Origin: Syntrophorhabdaceae bacterium
Lineage (GTDB): Bacteria; Desulfobacterota; Syntrophorhabdia; Syntrophorhabdales; Syntrophorhabdaceae
Length of the DNA stretch: 64,000 nucleotides
Assembly (NCBI GenBank): GCA_026415675.1
Contig: JAOAGQ010000011.1
Location: 25,787 to 89,786, forward strand
Direction of reading: 5' to 3'
Position 1 is the first letter of the stretch. Every line of letters begins with the position of its first letter. The position numbers were made by a program, and so were the translations under genes. The notes below the pieces were generated by a model. The model was not told the origin of the DNA and made no database searches. It was given only the letters and a program-made list of their open reading frames with translations. Positions 55,142 to 63,996 of this stretch are shown here, in pieces.

Positions 55142-56248
55142 TCAGAATAAAAATCTTGTAAGATGAAGGTTATGAGTAAAATAGTCTTCCTCCGGTATCT
55201 TATAATCATAACCGTAAATTATTAAAGGTACTTTTGATTCATAAAGTGAACCGTGGGCTCTATAGTGATCCGGTAGTATTTCAAACTCATTTTCCATTTC
55301 ACCAAAAACTGTATCTTTATCGCCAAGTATCATGAAATCACCTATGTATTGATTTGGTAACTTATACCTTTTTACAATTTCTTCCTTTGGTATCACCTCT
55401 TCGATTCCTTCGAGGCTGCTTGTTATCTCGAGAAATCTTTTTTCATCTTGATAATTGTTTAACCAAACCCAGCATGAACCTGCGAAATTTCTGTGGTGGA
55501 GGGTATAATAATCTCTCTCGGGAGATAAAGCAAAACGCAATGTTAATCCTCTATTCATACAGGCCTTCATCAAATCCCAACAGCGTTTTTTTCTATTCAT
55601 GCCGTGATCAGCGGTAATAAAAAAAGCAACATCTGGGGCAACATCTTTTGCTTCACCAATTAAGGTATCAAGTTTTGATAAATGCTGTATGGATTTTTGT
55701 TCATCCGCGGCCCATTGGTGCATAGGATAATCTGTCGTGTGTATGTAAATAACCTTTATTTCTTCATCCGTTTTTAAAATATCGATTAATACTTCCCATA
55801 ACCAATAGTTTATCTCTGTTGAATATATCGAAGGTGGTTTACCATATCTTTTTATGTACTCTTCTGGGGGTTCTTCGGCAGCTATAGCGATGTAGGGATG
55901 ATTAAGAAACAACTCAACGGTTTTTTTCTTTGCCGTAAGTAAGGCGGTTTTAAGTCCCGTTTTTGATGCCCTGTAGAATAAAGTAGGGTAGCGTATCAGA
56001 TCTACAGAATTCATGTAAACTGCAAGATTAGAATGGGCATCATAATAAGAGTTTCCGGAGATCCCATGTTCAATGGGCCATGCGCCACAACAGACTGAAA
56101 CATTGTTTACGTTGGTAACTGTAGGCATAACAGCGTTTACTGTTTTATAAAAACCATTGATGGCCATTTTATTTAGTTTAGCCATATAAGAAAAGTAATC
56201 AAGACCAAGACCATCAATAAGGGCAACCACGATTCTCTGCTTTTCCAT
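55142..56248 (-). CDS. Phosphonoacetate hydrolase-like alkaline phosphatase superfamily protein (copy 2)
   Basis: A cytoplasmic metal-dependent phosphohydrolase with no signal peptide. The expected binuclear metal ligands can be seen: D12 (LIDGLGLDY), nucleophile T45 (MPTVTNVNN), D and H in HTTDYPMHQW, D and H in TADHGMNRK, and a late H in DHYRAHGSLYE. PTVTN.NN and HGISGNSYYD closely follow the phosphonoacetate hydrolase (PhnA) pattern, but members also act on nucleotides and other phosphodiesters. It lies 9 bp after a paralogue and is the last gene of the pst operon, so it is likely made under phosphate limitation. Substrate unknown. Confidence 0.82.
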   Translation of the reverse strand: MEKQRIVVALIDGLGLDYFSYMAKLNKMAINGFYKTVNAVMPTVTNVNNVSVCCGAWPIEHGISGNSYYDAHSNLAVYMNSVDLIRYPTLFYRASKTGLKTALLTAKKKTVELFLNHPYIAIAAEEPPEEYIKRYGKPPSIYSTEINYWLWEVLIDILKTDEEIKVIYIHTTDYPMHQWAADEQKSIQHLSKLDTLIGEAKDVAPDVAFFITADHGMNRKKRCWDLMKACMNRGLTLRFALSPERDYYTLHHRNFAGSCWVWLNNYQDEKRFLEITSSLEGIEEVIPKEEIVKRYKLPNQYIGDFMILGDKDTVFGEMENEFEILPDHYRAHGSLYESKVPLIIYGYDYKIPEEDYFTHNLHLTRFLF

Positions 56249-56257
56249 AATATACCC

Positions 56258-57391
56258 TCACAAAATAGTACCTATTAACCATCTGATAAGTTCAAAATTA
56301 AACTGTATATCTTTTTCATCTGGAGAATTACCATCAAAACCATAGGCAATTATTGGCACATCTTGTTCATAGAGGGAGCCATGATTTCTGTAATCTGGTG
56401 GTAAATGTATACGTTGAGTTCTTGTCTCTCCAAAAACAGTATCTTTATCACCGAGAACTATTAGATCACCGATCCTGTCGGGCATGAGACGGAACCTTTC
56501 TGATGCCTCTTTACGGTTTAATACATCATCTACACCATTTATGGATAATAAAAATTGGGTAATCCTTTCAATCTCATCGGATCTTTTTAAGTATAAATAG
56601 GCAACACCACCAAATCCTCTATGGTGCTCAATTAAACGATCGGCAACAGGGGATATACAATATTTAATTTCAAAATCATTTTCTTTGCATGTTTGGAGGA
56701 GATCTATACATTGGGTTTTTGGATTCATCCCATGGTCTGCAGTGATAAAAAATTGTGCATCATGGGCAGTGGCGTGTGCCTCTAAAAGTTTTAAATCCAG
56801 ATTTGACATGTGCTTCATAGATTGAGGTTGCTCAGGGGACCATTTATGCATTGGATAGTCAGTGGTGTGGATATAGATAAGTTTTATCTCAGGTTTAGTT
56901 TTTAGTAGGTCTATGGCTACATCCCAAAGCCAATAATTAACCTCATCGGTATACATAGATGGCGGTTTACCATACCTTGAAATAATTTCTTGACTTGGAG
57001 ATTCAGCGGCAATACCAATATGAACATCATCTCCAACAAGTTTCAATGTCTTTTCTTTGCATGTTAAAAGGGCCGACTTTATACCCCTTTCCCTTAACAG
57101 TCTAAAGATTGTTGGTACCATAACAAATCCATGATCCTCAAAAAATTTCATCGAATTGGTCTTTTCGTCGTAGTAGCAGTTTGTGGTAACACCGTGTGTT
57201 TCTGGCCAGCATGCACAAATTATAGAAAAATTATTGGCATTTGTTAGGGTTGGAAAAACGGCCTTTCCCTTTTTGAAAAAGCCCTCGGCTGCCATCTTCT
57301 TCATCGTAGGTATATCACTCTTTTCAAAGTAGTCGATACCAAACCCGTCATACATACAAACTATAGTCCGCCGAATATCCTTTAATTTCAT
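56258..57391 (-). CDS. Phosphonoacetate hydrolase-like alkaline phosphatase superfamily protein (copy 1)
   Basis: A paralogue of the following gene with the same set of metal and nucleophile residues: D15 (CMYDGFGIDY), T50 (FPTLTNANN), HTTDYPMHKW, TADHGMNPK and PPDYRNHGSLYE. Its 377 residues are close to PhnA-like proteins. The start codon follows the pstB stop with no gap, which indicates coupled translation. The two copies are clearly diverged in their central and C-terminal parts, so they may have different substrates (phosphonate, nucleotide or diester). No C-P lyase or PhnW/PhnX genes are nearby. Confidence 0.82.
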   Translation of the reverse strand: MKLKDIRRTIVCMYDGFGIDYFEKSDIPTMKKMAAEGFFKKGKAVFPTLTNANNFSIICACWPETHGVTTNCYYDEKTNSMKFFEDHGFVMVPTIFRLLRERGIKSALLTCKEKTLKLVGDDVHIGIAAESPSQEIISRYGKPPSMYTDEVNYWLWDVAIDLLKTKPEIKLIYIHTTDYPMHKWSPEQPQSMKHMSNLDLKLLEAHATAHDAQFFITADHGMNPKTQCIDLLQTCKENDFEIKYCISPVADRLIEHHRGFGGVAYLYLKRSDEIERITQFLLSINGVDDVLNRKEASERFRLMPDRIGDLIVLGDKDTVFGETRTQRIHLPPDYRNHGSLYEQDVPIIAYGFDGNSPDEKDIQFNFELIRWLIGTIL

Positions 57392-58165
57392 CTATCCTAT
57401 CCTTCCTGTTATAAAATCTCTAACCTTTTCATCCAATGGGTTCTCAAATATCTCTAATGTATTACACTGTTGTAGTACCCTCCCATCAGATAAGAAAAGG
57501 CAATAATCAGATATCCTTTTTGCCTGGGCAATGTTGTGGGTAACTATAAATATTGGCAATCTGTCTTTTAATTGGAGAATTAGCTCTTCAATCTTCCCTG
57601 TTGATATTGGATCCAATGCTGAACATGGTTCATCCATAAGTAGAGCTTCAGGGTTGTTAGCCAATGCCCTTGCAATGCATAGGCGCTGGAGTTGACCTAA
57701 AGAGAGGGCATAGGCCTTGTCATTTAGTCTATCCTTTACTTCATCAAATAAGCCTACTGTTTTTAGAGATGTTTCGACTATTTCTCCTTTTGATTTGCCA
57801 TTAAAATTTTTATGAAACTTTACACCAAATAAAACGTTTTCTTTTATAGAAAGAGGAAAGGCTATAGGCTTCTGCATTACCATACCTATTCGCTTTCTCA
57901 CAATTTGGACATCCGTGTCTTTATCATAAATGTTTTTCCCTTGAAAATATACCTCTCCAGATTTCACTTCTGCACCAGGGACAAGCTCTAAAGTACGGTT
58001 TAATGCTCTAAGTAAAGTTGATTTTCCACATCCAGAAGGGCCTATTACAGCAGTTATCTGTTTAGCAGGTACATTTAGGTTCACATCTGTTAAAACGACT
58101 CTTCCTTTATAGGCAATAGAAAGGCTTCTAATAACAAAGGTCATATTATTGTAAATAATCATCAT
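57392..58165 (-). CDS. pstB: Phosphate ABC transporter ATP-binding protein
   Basis: It powers high-affinity phosphate uptake. It shows Walker A GPSGCGKST followed by LLRALNR, RKRIGMVMQKPIAFPLSIKENV (PstB-type Q-loop region), a variant signature ALSLGQLQRLCIARAL, Walker B LLMDEPCSALDP and IFIVTHNIAQAKR. The signature has SLGQ in place of the usual SGGQ. It overlaps the pstA stop by 4 bp. It is 257 residues, normal. Confidence 0.95.
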   Translation of the reverse strand: MMIIYNNMTFVIRSLSIAYKGRVVLTDVNLNVPAKQITAVIGPSGCGKSTLLRALNRTLELVPGAEVKSGEVYFQGKNIYDKDTDVQIVRKRIGMVMQKPIAFPLSIKENVLFGVKFHKNFNGKSKGEIVETSLKTVGLFDEVKDRLNDKAYALSLGQLQRLCIARALANNPEALLMDEPCSALDPISTGKIEELILQLKDRLPIFIVTHNIAQAKRISDYCLFLSDGRVLQQCNTLEIFENPLDEKVRDFITGRIG

Positions 58166-59058
58166 TGTTTTAAACTACCTACCTTTCTCAAAAACATAGC
58201 GCATAGGTTAAATATGAGTAGTCCAAGAATAAGGACAATTGCAGTCCCATATCCATGGTCCATGGAAATAGCCTCAGAGACTATGTAATACAAATGGGTT
58301 GGTAGTGTCATAACCGGTTGATCAAGACTTACATTGCCCTTAGAAAAGTATATACTGGCAGTAAAAAGTACAGGTGAGGCAGACCCGATGGCATGTCCCA
58401 CCGCCAAAACAATACCTGCTACAATTGAAGGCCATGCTCTTGGTATCAAAACCCTTCTGATAATATAAATTTTAGAAACACCAAGGGCAAAGGCTGCCTC
58501 TCGATACTCATCTTTTATCGATAAAAGGGCTTCTTGTATTGAAATTAACATTATGGGAAACATGATAAGGGAAAGGGTTATGCTACCAGCTATCAAAGAT
58601 ACCCCAAATTTTAGAAAAACTACCAAAAAGGCATAGCCAAAAAGACCGTAGATGATAGCAGGTACTGCGGTAAGACATTCGACAAAGAATCTTACCACAT
58701 GAGCAAACTTAGTTTCCCTTCCGTATTCTGATAAGTATATGCCGCCGAAAAGCGCAAAGGGAAAAGACAAAATAAAACCTATTAAGGCAAGAAAAAAAGA
58801 ACCTAAAATGGCAGGCATTATGCCTCCTGAAGTGCCAAGGGGCGTTCCTTTTGGGTACTCAGTGATAAAGGATATACTCAAATGATTAACCCCTTCAAAA
58901 CAAATATAACCAAAGATACTAAGGGGCAATAAAAGACCAATGGCCCCACATATCCATAAAAAGCCTTCCATGGATGTATTAAGAAAGTTTCTCCATCTTC
59001 TATATGTACATGTTGAGGCGCCAATTGAGGTTTCTATATACGTTACGCTCTCATGCAT
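58162..59058 (-). CDS. pstA: Phosphate ABC transporter permease PstA
   Basis: An inner-membrane permease with about six segments and the EAA loop EYREAAFALGVSKIYIIRRV that docks on PstB. FPFALFGGIYLSEYG and VPAIIYGLFGYAFLV are typical of PstA/PstC. It is 298 residues. It overlaps pstC by 8 bp and pstB by 4 bp. The N-terminal ~30 residues are polar and lie in the cytoplasm. Confidence 0.95.
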   Translation of the reverse strand: MHESVTYIETSIGASTCTYRRWRNFLNTSMEGFLWICGAIGLLLPLSIFGYICFEGVNHLSISFITEYPKGTPLGTSGGIMPAILGSFFLALIGFILSFPFALFGGIYLSEYGRETKFAHVVRFFVECLTAVPAIIYGLFGYAFLVVFLKFGVSLIAGSITLSLIMFPIMLISIQEALLSIKDEYREAAFALGVSKIYIIRRVLIPRAWPSIVAGIVLAVGHAIGSASPVLFTASIYFSKGNVSLDQPVMTLPTHLYYIVSEAISMDHGYGTAIVLILGLLIFNLCAMFLRKVGSLKQ

Positions 59059-59935
59059 AGGTAAGTCTCTTCATCCTTTTCTTTACTAACCATATACTAA
59101 TATTGATAATTAAAACTACCAACATTAGAAGTAATCCAGCAGAATATAGGGCATGGTATTTTTCAGAACCAATTGATGTTTCGCCAAGTTCAGTAGCGAG
59201 TAGCGCAGTAATCGGCTGGGCTCTATCTAACAAAGATTTTGGTATTTCCGTAGAATTTCCTGCGAGCATCAATACAGCAAGGGTTTCTCCTAATGCCCGG
59301 GCAATCCCTAAGGCCACTGCGGCAAATAGTCCCGGCAAGGCCTTTCTAAAAAGAATCTTCATTATAACATAAGAACGGTTAACCCCTAATGAATAGGCTG
59401 CCTCCCTATATTCCCACGGCACATTCCTGAATGCCTCAGCGGATGTACTCGCAATAAATGGCAGTACCATCATTGAAAGGACAATGCCTGCCACAAGAAC
59501 ACACTCCCCTGTAGGCATGTTGAACCATATCTCAAAATTTTTTACAAACACTGCATAACCGAAAAAACCATATACAACGGCAGGGATGCCGGCGAGTAAT
59601 TCAAGGGCAGGTTGAATTAAAATCTGAACTTTTTTAGGTGCTATTTCAGAGAGAAAAAGTCCAATTCCAATACCTATGGGTATAGCCAATAAGAGGCTTA
59701 ACCCAGATACAAAAACGGTTGATATAATTGCATGGCGTATCCCGAAGCTTGGGGGAGATGACAAAGGTGACCAGCCCTCTTGAAATAAGAATTTTTTTAA
59801 ATTGGGATTAAAGTTGAACCCAATAGAAGACTCTTTGAAAAAGAACATCAACATTAAAAGAAGAAAGGAAACGCCAACTATCAAGGCAATAAAAGATATT
59901 ATTTTTGAAATTGTGTCGCCCCTTATTAGCTTCAT
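59051..59935 (-). CDS. pstC: Phosphate ABC transporter permease PstC
   Basis: This is the second permease subunit. It has about six membrane segments, IPIGIGIGLFLSEIAPK, AGIPAVVYGFFGYAVF, the EAA loop EYREAAYSLGVNRSYVIMKI and GIARALGETLAVLMLAG, the last being the PstC-type sequence. It is 294 residues. It starts 7 bp after pstS, in the classical pstS-C-A-B order. Confidence 0.95.
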   Translation of the reverse strand: MKLIRGDTISKIISFIALIVGVSFLLLMLMFFFKESSIGFNFNPNLKKFLFQEGWSPLSSPPSFGIRHAIISTVFVSGLSLLLAIPIGIGIGLFLSEIAPKKVQILIQPALELLAGIPAVVYGFFGYAVFVKNFEIWFNMPTGECVLVAGIVLSMMVLPFIASTSAEAFRNVPWEYREAAYSLGVNRSYVIMKILFRKALPGLFAAVALGIARALGETLAVLMLAGNSTEIPKSLLDRAQPITALLATELGETSIGSEKYHALYSAGLLLMLVVLIINISIWLVKKRMKRLTYA

Positions 59936-59942
59936 CGTAGCA

Positions 59943-60860
59943 TCATCTCGTTTTTTTCGTCTTTACGGGATCTTTTCCTATGGTTTTAAGGGGTACATAA
60001 CCATGTTCCTCTACAATTTCTTGCCCCTCGTTTAGCATATAATCTATAAATTTCATAACAGCTGGATCTGTATCGTGTTTTGTAAGAAGTATCAAAGGTC
60101 TGGTAAGTTTATATATGCCACTTATGGCATTTTCGTTAGTGGGCATGACACCCTCATATTTAAAAACTTTTAAAGAAGGATTTTTCATTGCAACAACAGA
60201 TGAAATATAACTAATAGCATAGATATTCGTTTCAAGTTTTTTAAGGTTTGCACCTTGAGACTGGACTTGTATTGCTTTTGAAGTGAAGGATCTATCCTTT
60301 AGTACCTCATGTTGGACGATCTCTGTAGAGCCACCGGCCACATCTCTCATTATAACTACAATAGGTTTTTTAGGGAGGGATTTATCGATATCATAAAAAC
60401 TCTTAGCTTCCCCTGAATATATTTTTGCTATTTCTTCCCTGGTGAGGTTTTCCCTTTTAACAAGGGGATTCTTTTTATTTACGGCAAATGCTATACAATC
60501 TTTACTTATAAGAAATTCTTTGTATTTTCCTAGTAGTTCTTTCTCTTTTTCTTTTATGTCCCTTGATGACATACCGATATGGTTTGTGCCTTCGCTAACA
60601 GACTTAATACCAAACCCAGAACCACCACCTGTAACGTAAATAATAATTTGCTCTTTTGGAAATATTGGGTCTACTTTGTCCCACGTTTTATATTTTTCCA
60701 TGAATTTTACAGATGCATCGGCTATTATAGGTAGCATAGTAGTTGAACCACCAATCCGGATAGTGGGGTTGAATTTTGTATCTTTTTCAGCGGCAAAATT
60801 TAAATGTACTGATGAAAAAATAAAGAGTAATGTTAATATCACGTGAAAAATTTTTTCCAT
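59943..60860 (-). CDS. pstS: Phosphate-binding protein PstS
   Basis: The periplasmic receptor of the transporter. A signal peptide (about residues 1-23, VHLNFAAEK) is followed by IRIGGSTTMLPI, GGGSGFGIKSV, HIGMSSRDIKEKE and RDVAGGSTEI, the segments that bind phosphate in the short PstS family. It is 305 residues. It heads the operon and is preceded by GGAGGATGGA and a Pho box. It has no lipobox, so it is probably soluble in the periplasm. Confidence 0.93.
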   Translation of the reverse strand: MEKIFHVILTLLFIFSSVHLNFAAEKDTKFNPTIRIGGSTTMLPIIADASVKFMEKYKTWDKVDPIFPKEQIIIYVTGGGSGFGIKSVSEGTNHIGMSSRDIKEKEKELLGKYKEFLISKDCIAFAVNKKNPLVKRENLTREEIAKIYSGEAKSFYDIDKSLPKKPIVVIMRDVAGGSTEIVQHEVLKDRSFTSKAIQVQSQGANLKKLETNIYAISYISSVVAMKNPSLKVFKYEGVMPTNENAISGIYKLTRPLILLTKHDTDPAVMKFIDYMLNEGQEIVEEHGYVPLKTIGKDPVKTKKTR

Positions 60861-60889
60861 TCCATCCTCCTATAATTACTTTAAGAATA

Positions 60890-60944
60890 ATTATATTTAT
60901 GTTTTGTTAAGGAAAAATAAAGAAAATGCTAAGATTTAATTAAG
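60890..60944 (-). promoter_or_regulatory. Pho box and -10 element of the pst operon
   Basis: Reading on the minus strand, four heptamers start exactly 11 bp apart: CTTAATT (60944), CTTAGCA (60933), CTTTATT (60922) and CTTAACA (60911). This periodic direct repeat is the hallmark of PhoB/PhoP binding sites. A TATAAT (60895-60890) begins 9 bp after the last repeat, which therefore takes the place of a -35 element, as in PhoB-activated promoters. The pstS ATG is about 30 bp further on. Confidence 0.8.
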
Positions 60945-61100
60945 ATATCATTATCTCTATTGCCTGGTTGGAGAAACAAGGAGGGCGAGGCAGGTTGCCC
61001 TTTTCATAAACTATTATTCCCAGAGAGACTGGAGGTAATAAGGGGACATACCATACACATTTTATCTATTAGGTTTATTTTTTTAGCTTCGCTGCCTTTG

Positions 61101-62294
61101 TCACTCTACAAAGATATAAACCCCACCGATGATGGGATCAACACTATCCCTTTCCATAAGAGTTCTCAACATCCAATCTTTAATCTTAACGTTCTTCGGT
61201 ATGATCTTGATGCCCTTAGCAGAGTATACATCTTCTGCTATAACCATACCTTCTTTGAGCTCTTCAAGGGGGATCTTCGTCTTATTTGAGGATAAAAGGC
61301 TATTCTGGTTAATGATAAAATCGACGATACAGGAAGTCACCACAGGATCGAGCTTCTTGTATGAGGCAAGCCTTATCTGCTCTATGATTTCATCGCTGGA
61401 AAGGCCTTCAGGTAATAGCTCTTGGTAGTAATTTATCGCCCTTAGAATCTTTGCCCCTACAGGGATCTCCGCCCCGATAAGTCCGTCGGGAATTCCAGTA
61501 CCATCATGATTTTCATACTGATGGTAGATATACCTCGCTGCATCTTTGAAACCCGATAGGGAGGATATAATGATTGAACCGATTATGGGGTGCTGGAAGT
61601 ATGCATCTCTTTCCAGTGCCGTAAGCTCATTCACATTTTTTTTATTTATCTGGTCGGAGAGTCCTACCTTCCCTATCTCTTTTAACATGGCCCCGAAAGA
61701 AATGTTTTTTATAGCCTCTTCGGGGATATTCATCTCTCTTGCGATAAAAACGGCCATATCCCTTGACATATAAGCCCTATCACTTGCCCCGGGGATCTGA
61801 ACCTCCAGAATTTTTAAAAGGATATTCGTCAACTCATTGAAGTTCTTTTCAAGGAGTTCATTTAAAACGTTTAATTTATTTCTTTCCTCTAAGAGTTCGT
61901 TCTGTAACCTTTTTATTCTTAAAAAGGCCCTTATCTTTCCGAGCAAAACATTTGTGGAGACGTTCTTTTCTATATAATCATCGGCACCCCCTTCGAGGGT
62001 TGTTGCCTTTTTTATCACATCCGTCTCTGCTGTGAGAAGGATGAAGATCGTTTTATTGAGTTCTTTATCACGCTTGATGTACTGGCAGAACTGGAATCCG
62101 TCGATACCAGGCATGTAGTAGTCACTTATGATGATATCAGGTCTTACCTTCCTGGCCAATTTTATTCCTTCTTCTCCACTTATAGCCTGGAATACCTCAA
62201 GCATGGGTTCTTTTGATAGAAGAACGTTCAATATCTTTAATGAGACTGGATCGTCATCAACCAGAAGGACCTTTGCATTTAAAGTTTCTTCCAT
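61101..62294 (-). CDS. Response regulator with degenerate HD-GYP-type output domain
   Basis: Residues 1-125 are a receiver with acidic D13-D15, phosphoacceptor D58 (IIISDYYMPG), the T/S site LLTAETD and the lysine in YIEKN. A coiled coil follows (about 128-160), then an HD-GYP-like domain (about 165-340). There the usual HD pair appears as LKEIGK, HHE as QYE, and GYP as GIP (NHDGTGIPDG), while HPIIG is kept. The missing ligands suggest it cannot hydrolyse cyclic di-GMP and may only bind it or a protein. It overlaps motB by 1 bp (TAATG), pointing to a role in motor control. Confidence 0.85.
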   Translation of the reverse strand: MEETLNAKVLLVDDDPVSLKILNVLLSKEPMLEVFQAISGEEGIKLARKVRPDIIISDYYMPGIDGFQFCQYIKRDKELNKTIFILLTAETDVIKKATTLEGGADDYIEKNVSTNVLLGKIRAFLRIKRLQNELLEERNKLNVLNELLEKNFNELTNILLKILEVQIPGASDRAYMSRDMAVFIAREMNIPEEAIKNISFGAMLKEIGKVGLSDQINKKNVNELTALERDAYFQHPIIGSIIISSLSGFKDAARYIYHQYENHDGTGIPDGLIGAEIPVGAKILRAINYYQELLPEGLSSDEIIEQIRLASYKKLDPVVTSCIVDFIINQNSLLSSNKTKIPLEELKEGMVIAEDVYSAKGIKIIPKNVKIKDWMLRTLMERDSVDPIIGGVYIFVE

Positions 62295-63145
62295 TAATTT
62301 TTTACCTCTGCTTTTGTGGGAGGTTCGGGGTTTTTTGTCTGACCGCTATTATTCTGTCCCGTAGCCGTTGCAAGTATATGTTTAGGGACAGTAACGACGA
62401 TATTTACACGTCTGTTAGAAAAGTCAAAGGGTTTATCCGGCTGTTTTAAGTTTCTGTCGGCAAAACCCCTAACCTCGATTATCTGATCTTTTCTTAAACC
62501 GTTTTCCTCGAGCTCTTTTCTCGCAGCATTTGCCCTATCGGCGCTCAACTCCCAGTTTGTATAACCTTGACCGACATATGGTCTTGCATCGGTATAACCC
62601 TCTATGATCACGCTATTCGGGAGTTTCCCCAGTTCTGCCGCTATCATTTTTAGAAGCTTTACCGTCTCCGGCTTTATTTTTGCACTCCCTATATCAAAGA
62701 AAAGGCCCTCTGAGTTTTCAATGAGTTCTATCCTCATCCCTTCTCTGTCCACACTGATCTGTATCTTATCCTTAAACTTTTCAAAGGCGGGGTTAGCAAG
62801 CACCATCTCCTCTATCTTTTTCCCCTCGTTCTGCAATTTTATAATCTCTTTTTCAAGGGCGTCCTTTAAATTAGGTAACTGGGTGTTTATAGGTTTTGTA
62901 ACCCCATCTTTTGTCCCCTGGAGTATACCTGAACCCCCGGTAAAAATGTTGGGATTTGTAAAATACATTGAAATCGCTTCCTTTATCGGGTTACTCTGAC
63001 CCACAATCCACAAAACTATAAATAAGGCCATCATGGCGGTTACAAAATCTGCATAGGCTACTTTCCATGCCCCTCCGTGGTGTCCCCCGTGGCCTTTCTT
63101 TTTTACTATGATTCTAACAGGGGGGTTGAGCTTATCGTTACTCAT
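62294..63145 (-). CDS. motB: Flagellar motor stator protein MotB
   Basis: The stator subunit that anchors to peptidoglycan. One membrane segment contains the ion-binding aspartate D33 in YADFVTAMMALFIVLW, preceded by a His/Gly-rich basic cytoplasmic stretch. A plug region follows, and a C-terminal OmpA-like domain (about 145-255, IIEGYTDARPY, LSADRANAARKEL, NRRVNIVV). It is 283 residues. It overlaps motA by 4 bp. Confidence 0.95.
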   Translation of the reverse strand: MSNDKLNPPVRIIVKKKGHGGHHGGAWKVAYADFVTAMMALFIVLWIVGQSNPIKEAISMYFTNPNIFTGGSGILQGTKDGVTKPINTQLPNLKDALEKEIIKLQNEGKKIEEMVLANPAFEKFKDKIQISVDREGMRIELIENSEGLFFDIGSAKIKPETVKLLKMIAAELGKLPNSVIIEGYTDARPYVGQGYTNWELSADRANAARKELEENGLRKDQIIEVRGFADRNLKQPDKPFDFSNRRVNIVVTVPKHILATATGQNNSGQTKNPEPPTKAEVKN

Positions 63146-63996
63146 TTCGCACCCTTAACATATTCTTCCATCTCTTGAAACGTAGGGCGGAAATCACTGG
63201 ATATAGACCTTCTCGCAAACTCTACGGCAACTATTGGGTTAAGACCCTTTGCCGCACATATGATCCCCGATTTTATCACCTCGTAAAGGGTGGATTCGCT
63301 CTCAGTTGATATCTCCAGATTCGTTGCCAGGGGCTGAACAAAACCATAGGACATAAGCACCCCGAGAAAGGTACCCACAAGGGCAGCCGCCACTTTTTGA
63401 CCTATAATCTCAGGAGGACCGCTTATCGCCTGCATTGTTATGATAATCCCGAGAACGGCGGCTACGATACCGAGTCCAGGCAGTGAATCTCCTATCTTCT
63501 GCAGTATCGCCCCGGGCTTTGAACCTTCCCGATGGTGAAGATCTATATCAGCATCCATAATAGATTCTATCTCATGGGGAGATACCCCTCCCATAACAAC
63601 AAGCCTTAAGGTGTCCGTAATAAAGAATAAGACATGATGGTCGTTGAGAAATGCAGGGTACTTTGAAAAGATGGGGCTTTCCTTTGGCCTCTCCACATGG
63701 GACTCAAGGGCTATTAAACCATCCTTCCTTATTATCATAAAAAGTTCATAGAGTAACTTAAGTAGCTCAAGGTAGGTCTTCTTGTCTATCTTATTCCCCT
63801 TTAAAGAGCCCAGCACCTTACTTATGATCTTCTTTAAAAGACTGGTAGGGGCCGAAACTATAAGGGCCCCTAAAGCGGCACCCCCTATAATGATGAATTC
63901 TGAAGGTTGCCAGAGTACAAGTAATGGTCCATGATGGCTCACATAACCACCTATTACTGACCCTATCACAACGATAAAGCCTATTATCACAAACAT
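63142..63996 (-). CDS. motA: Flagellar motor stator protein MotA
   Basis: The four-segment partner of MotB that conducts ions and drives the rotor. The N-terminus VIIGFIVVIGSVIGGYV, the cytoplasmic loop with conserved charged residues (FARRSISS near the C-terminus), and the proline-bearing segments SLPGLGIVAAVLGIIITM and LVGTFLGVLMSYGFVQPLA are typical. At 284 residues it is complete; its ATG is only 4 bp from the window edge, so upstream signals are not visible. Confidence 0.95.
   Translation of the reverse strand: MFVIIGFIVVIGSVIGGYVSHHGPLLVLWQPSEFIIIGGAALGALIVSAPTSLLKKIISKVLGSLKGNKIDKKTYLELLKLLYELFMIIRKDGLIALESHVERPKESPIFSKYPAFLNDHHVLFFITDTLRLVVMGGVSPHEIESIMDADIDLHHREGSKPGAILQKIGDSLPGLGIVAAVLGIIITMQAISGPPEIIGQKVAAALVGTFLGVLMSYGFVQPLATNLEISTESESTLYEVIKSGIICAAKGLNPIVAVEFARRSISSDFRPTFQEMEEYVKGAK

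Noticed and set aside
60980..61010. Hairpin GGGC/GCCC followed by TTTT on the plus strand
   Set aside because: The stem is only 4 bp and no plus-strand gene ends there, so a terminator call is not supported.
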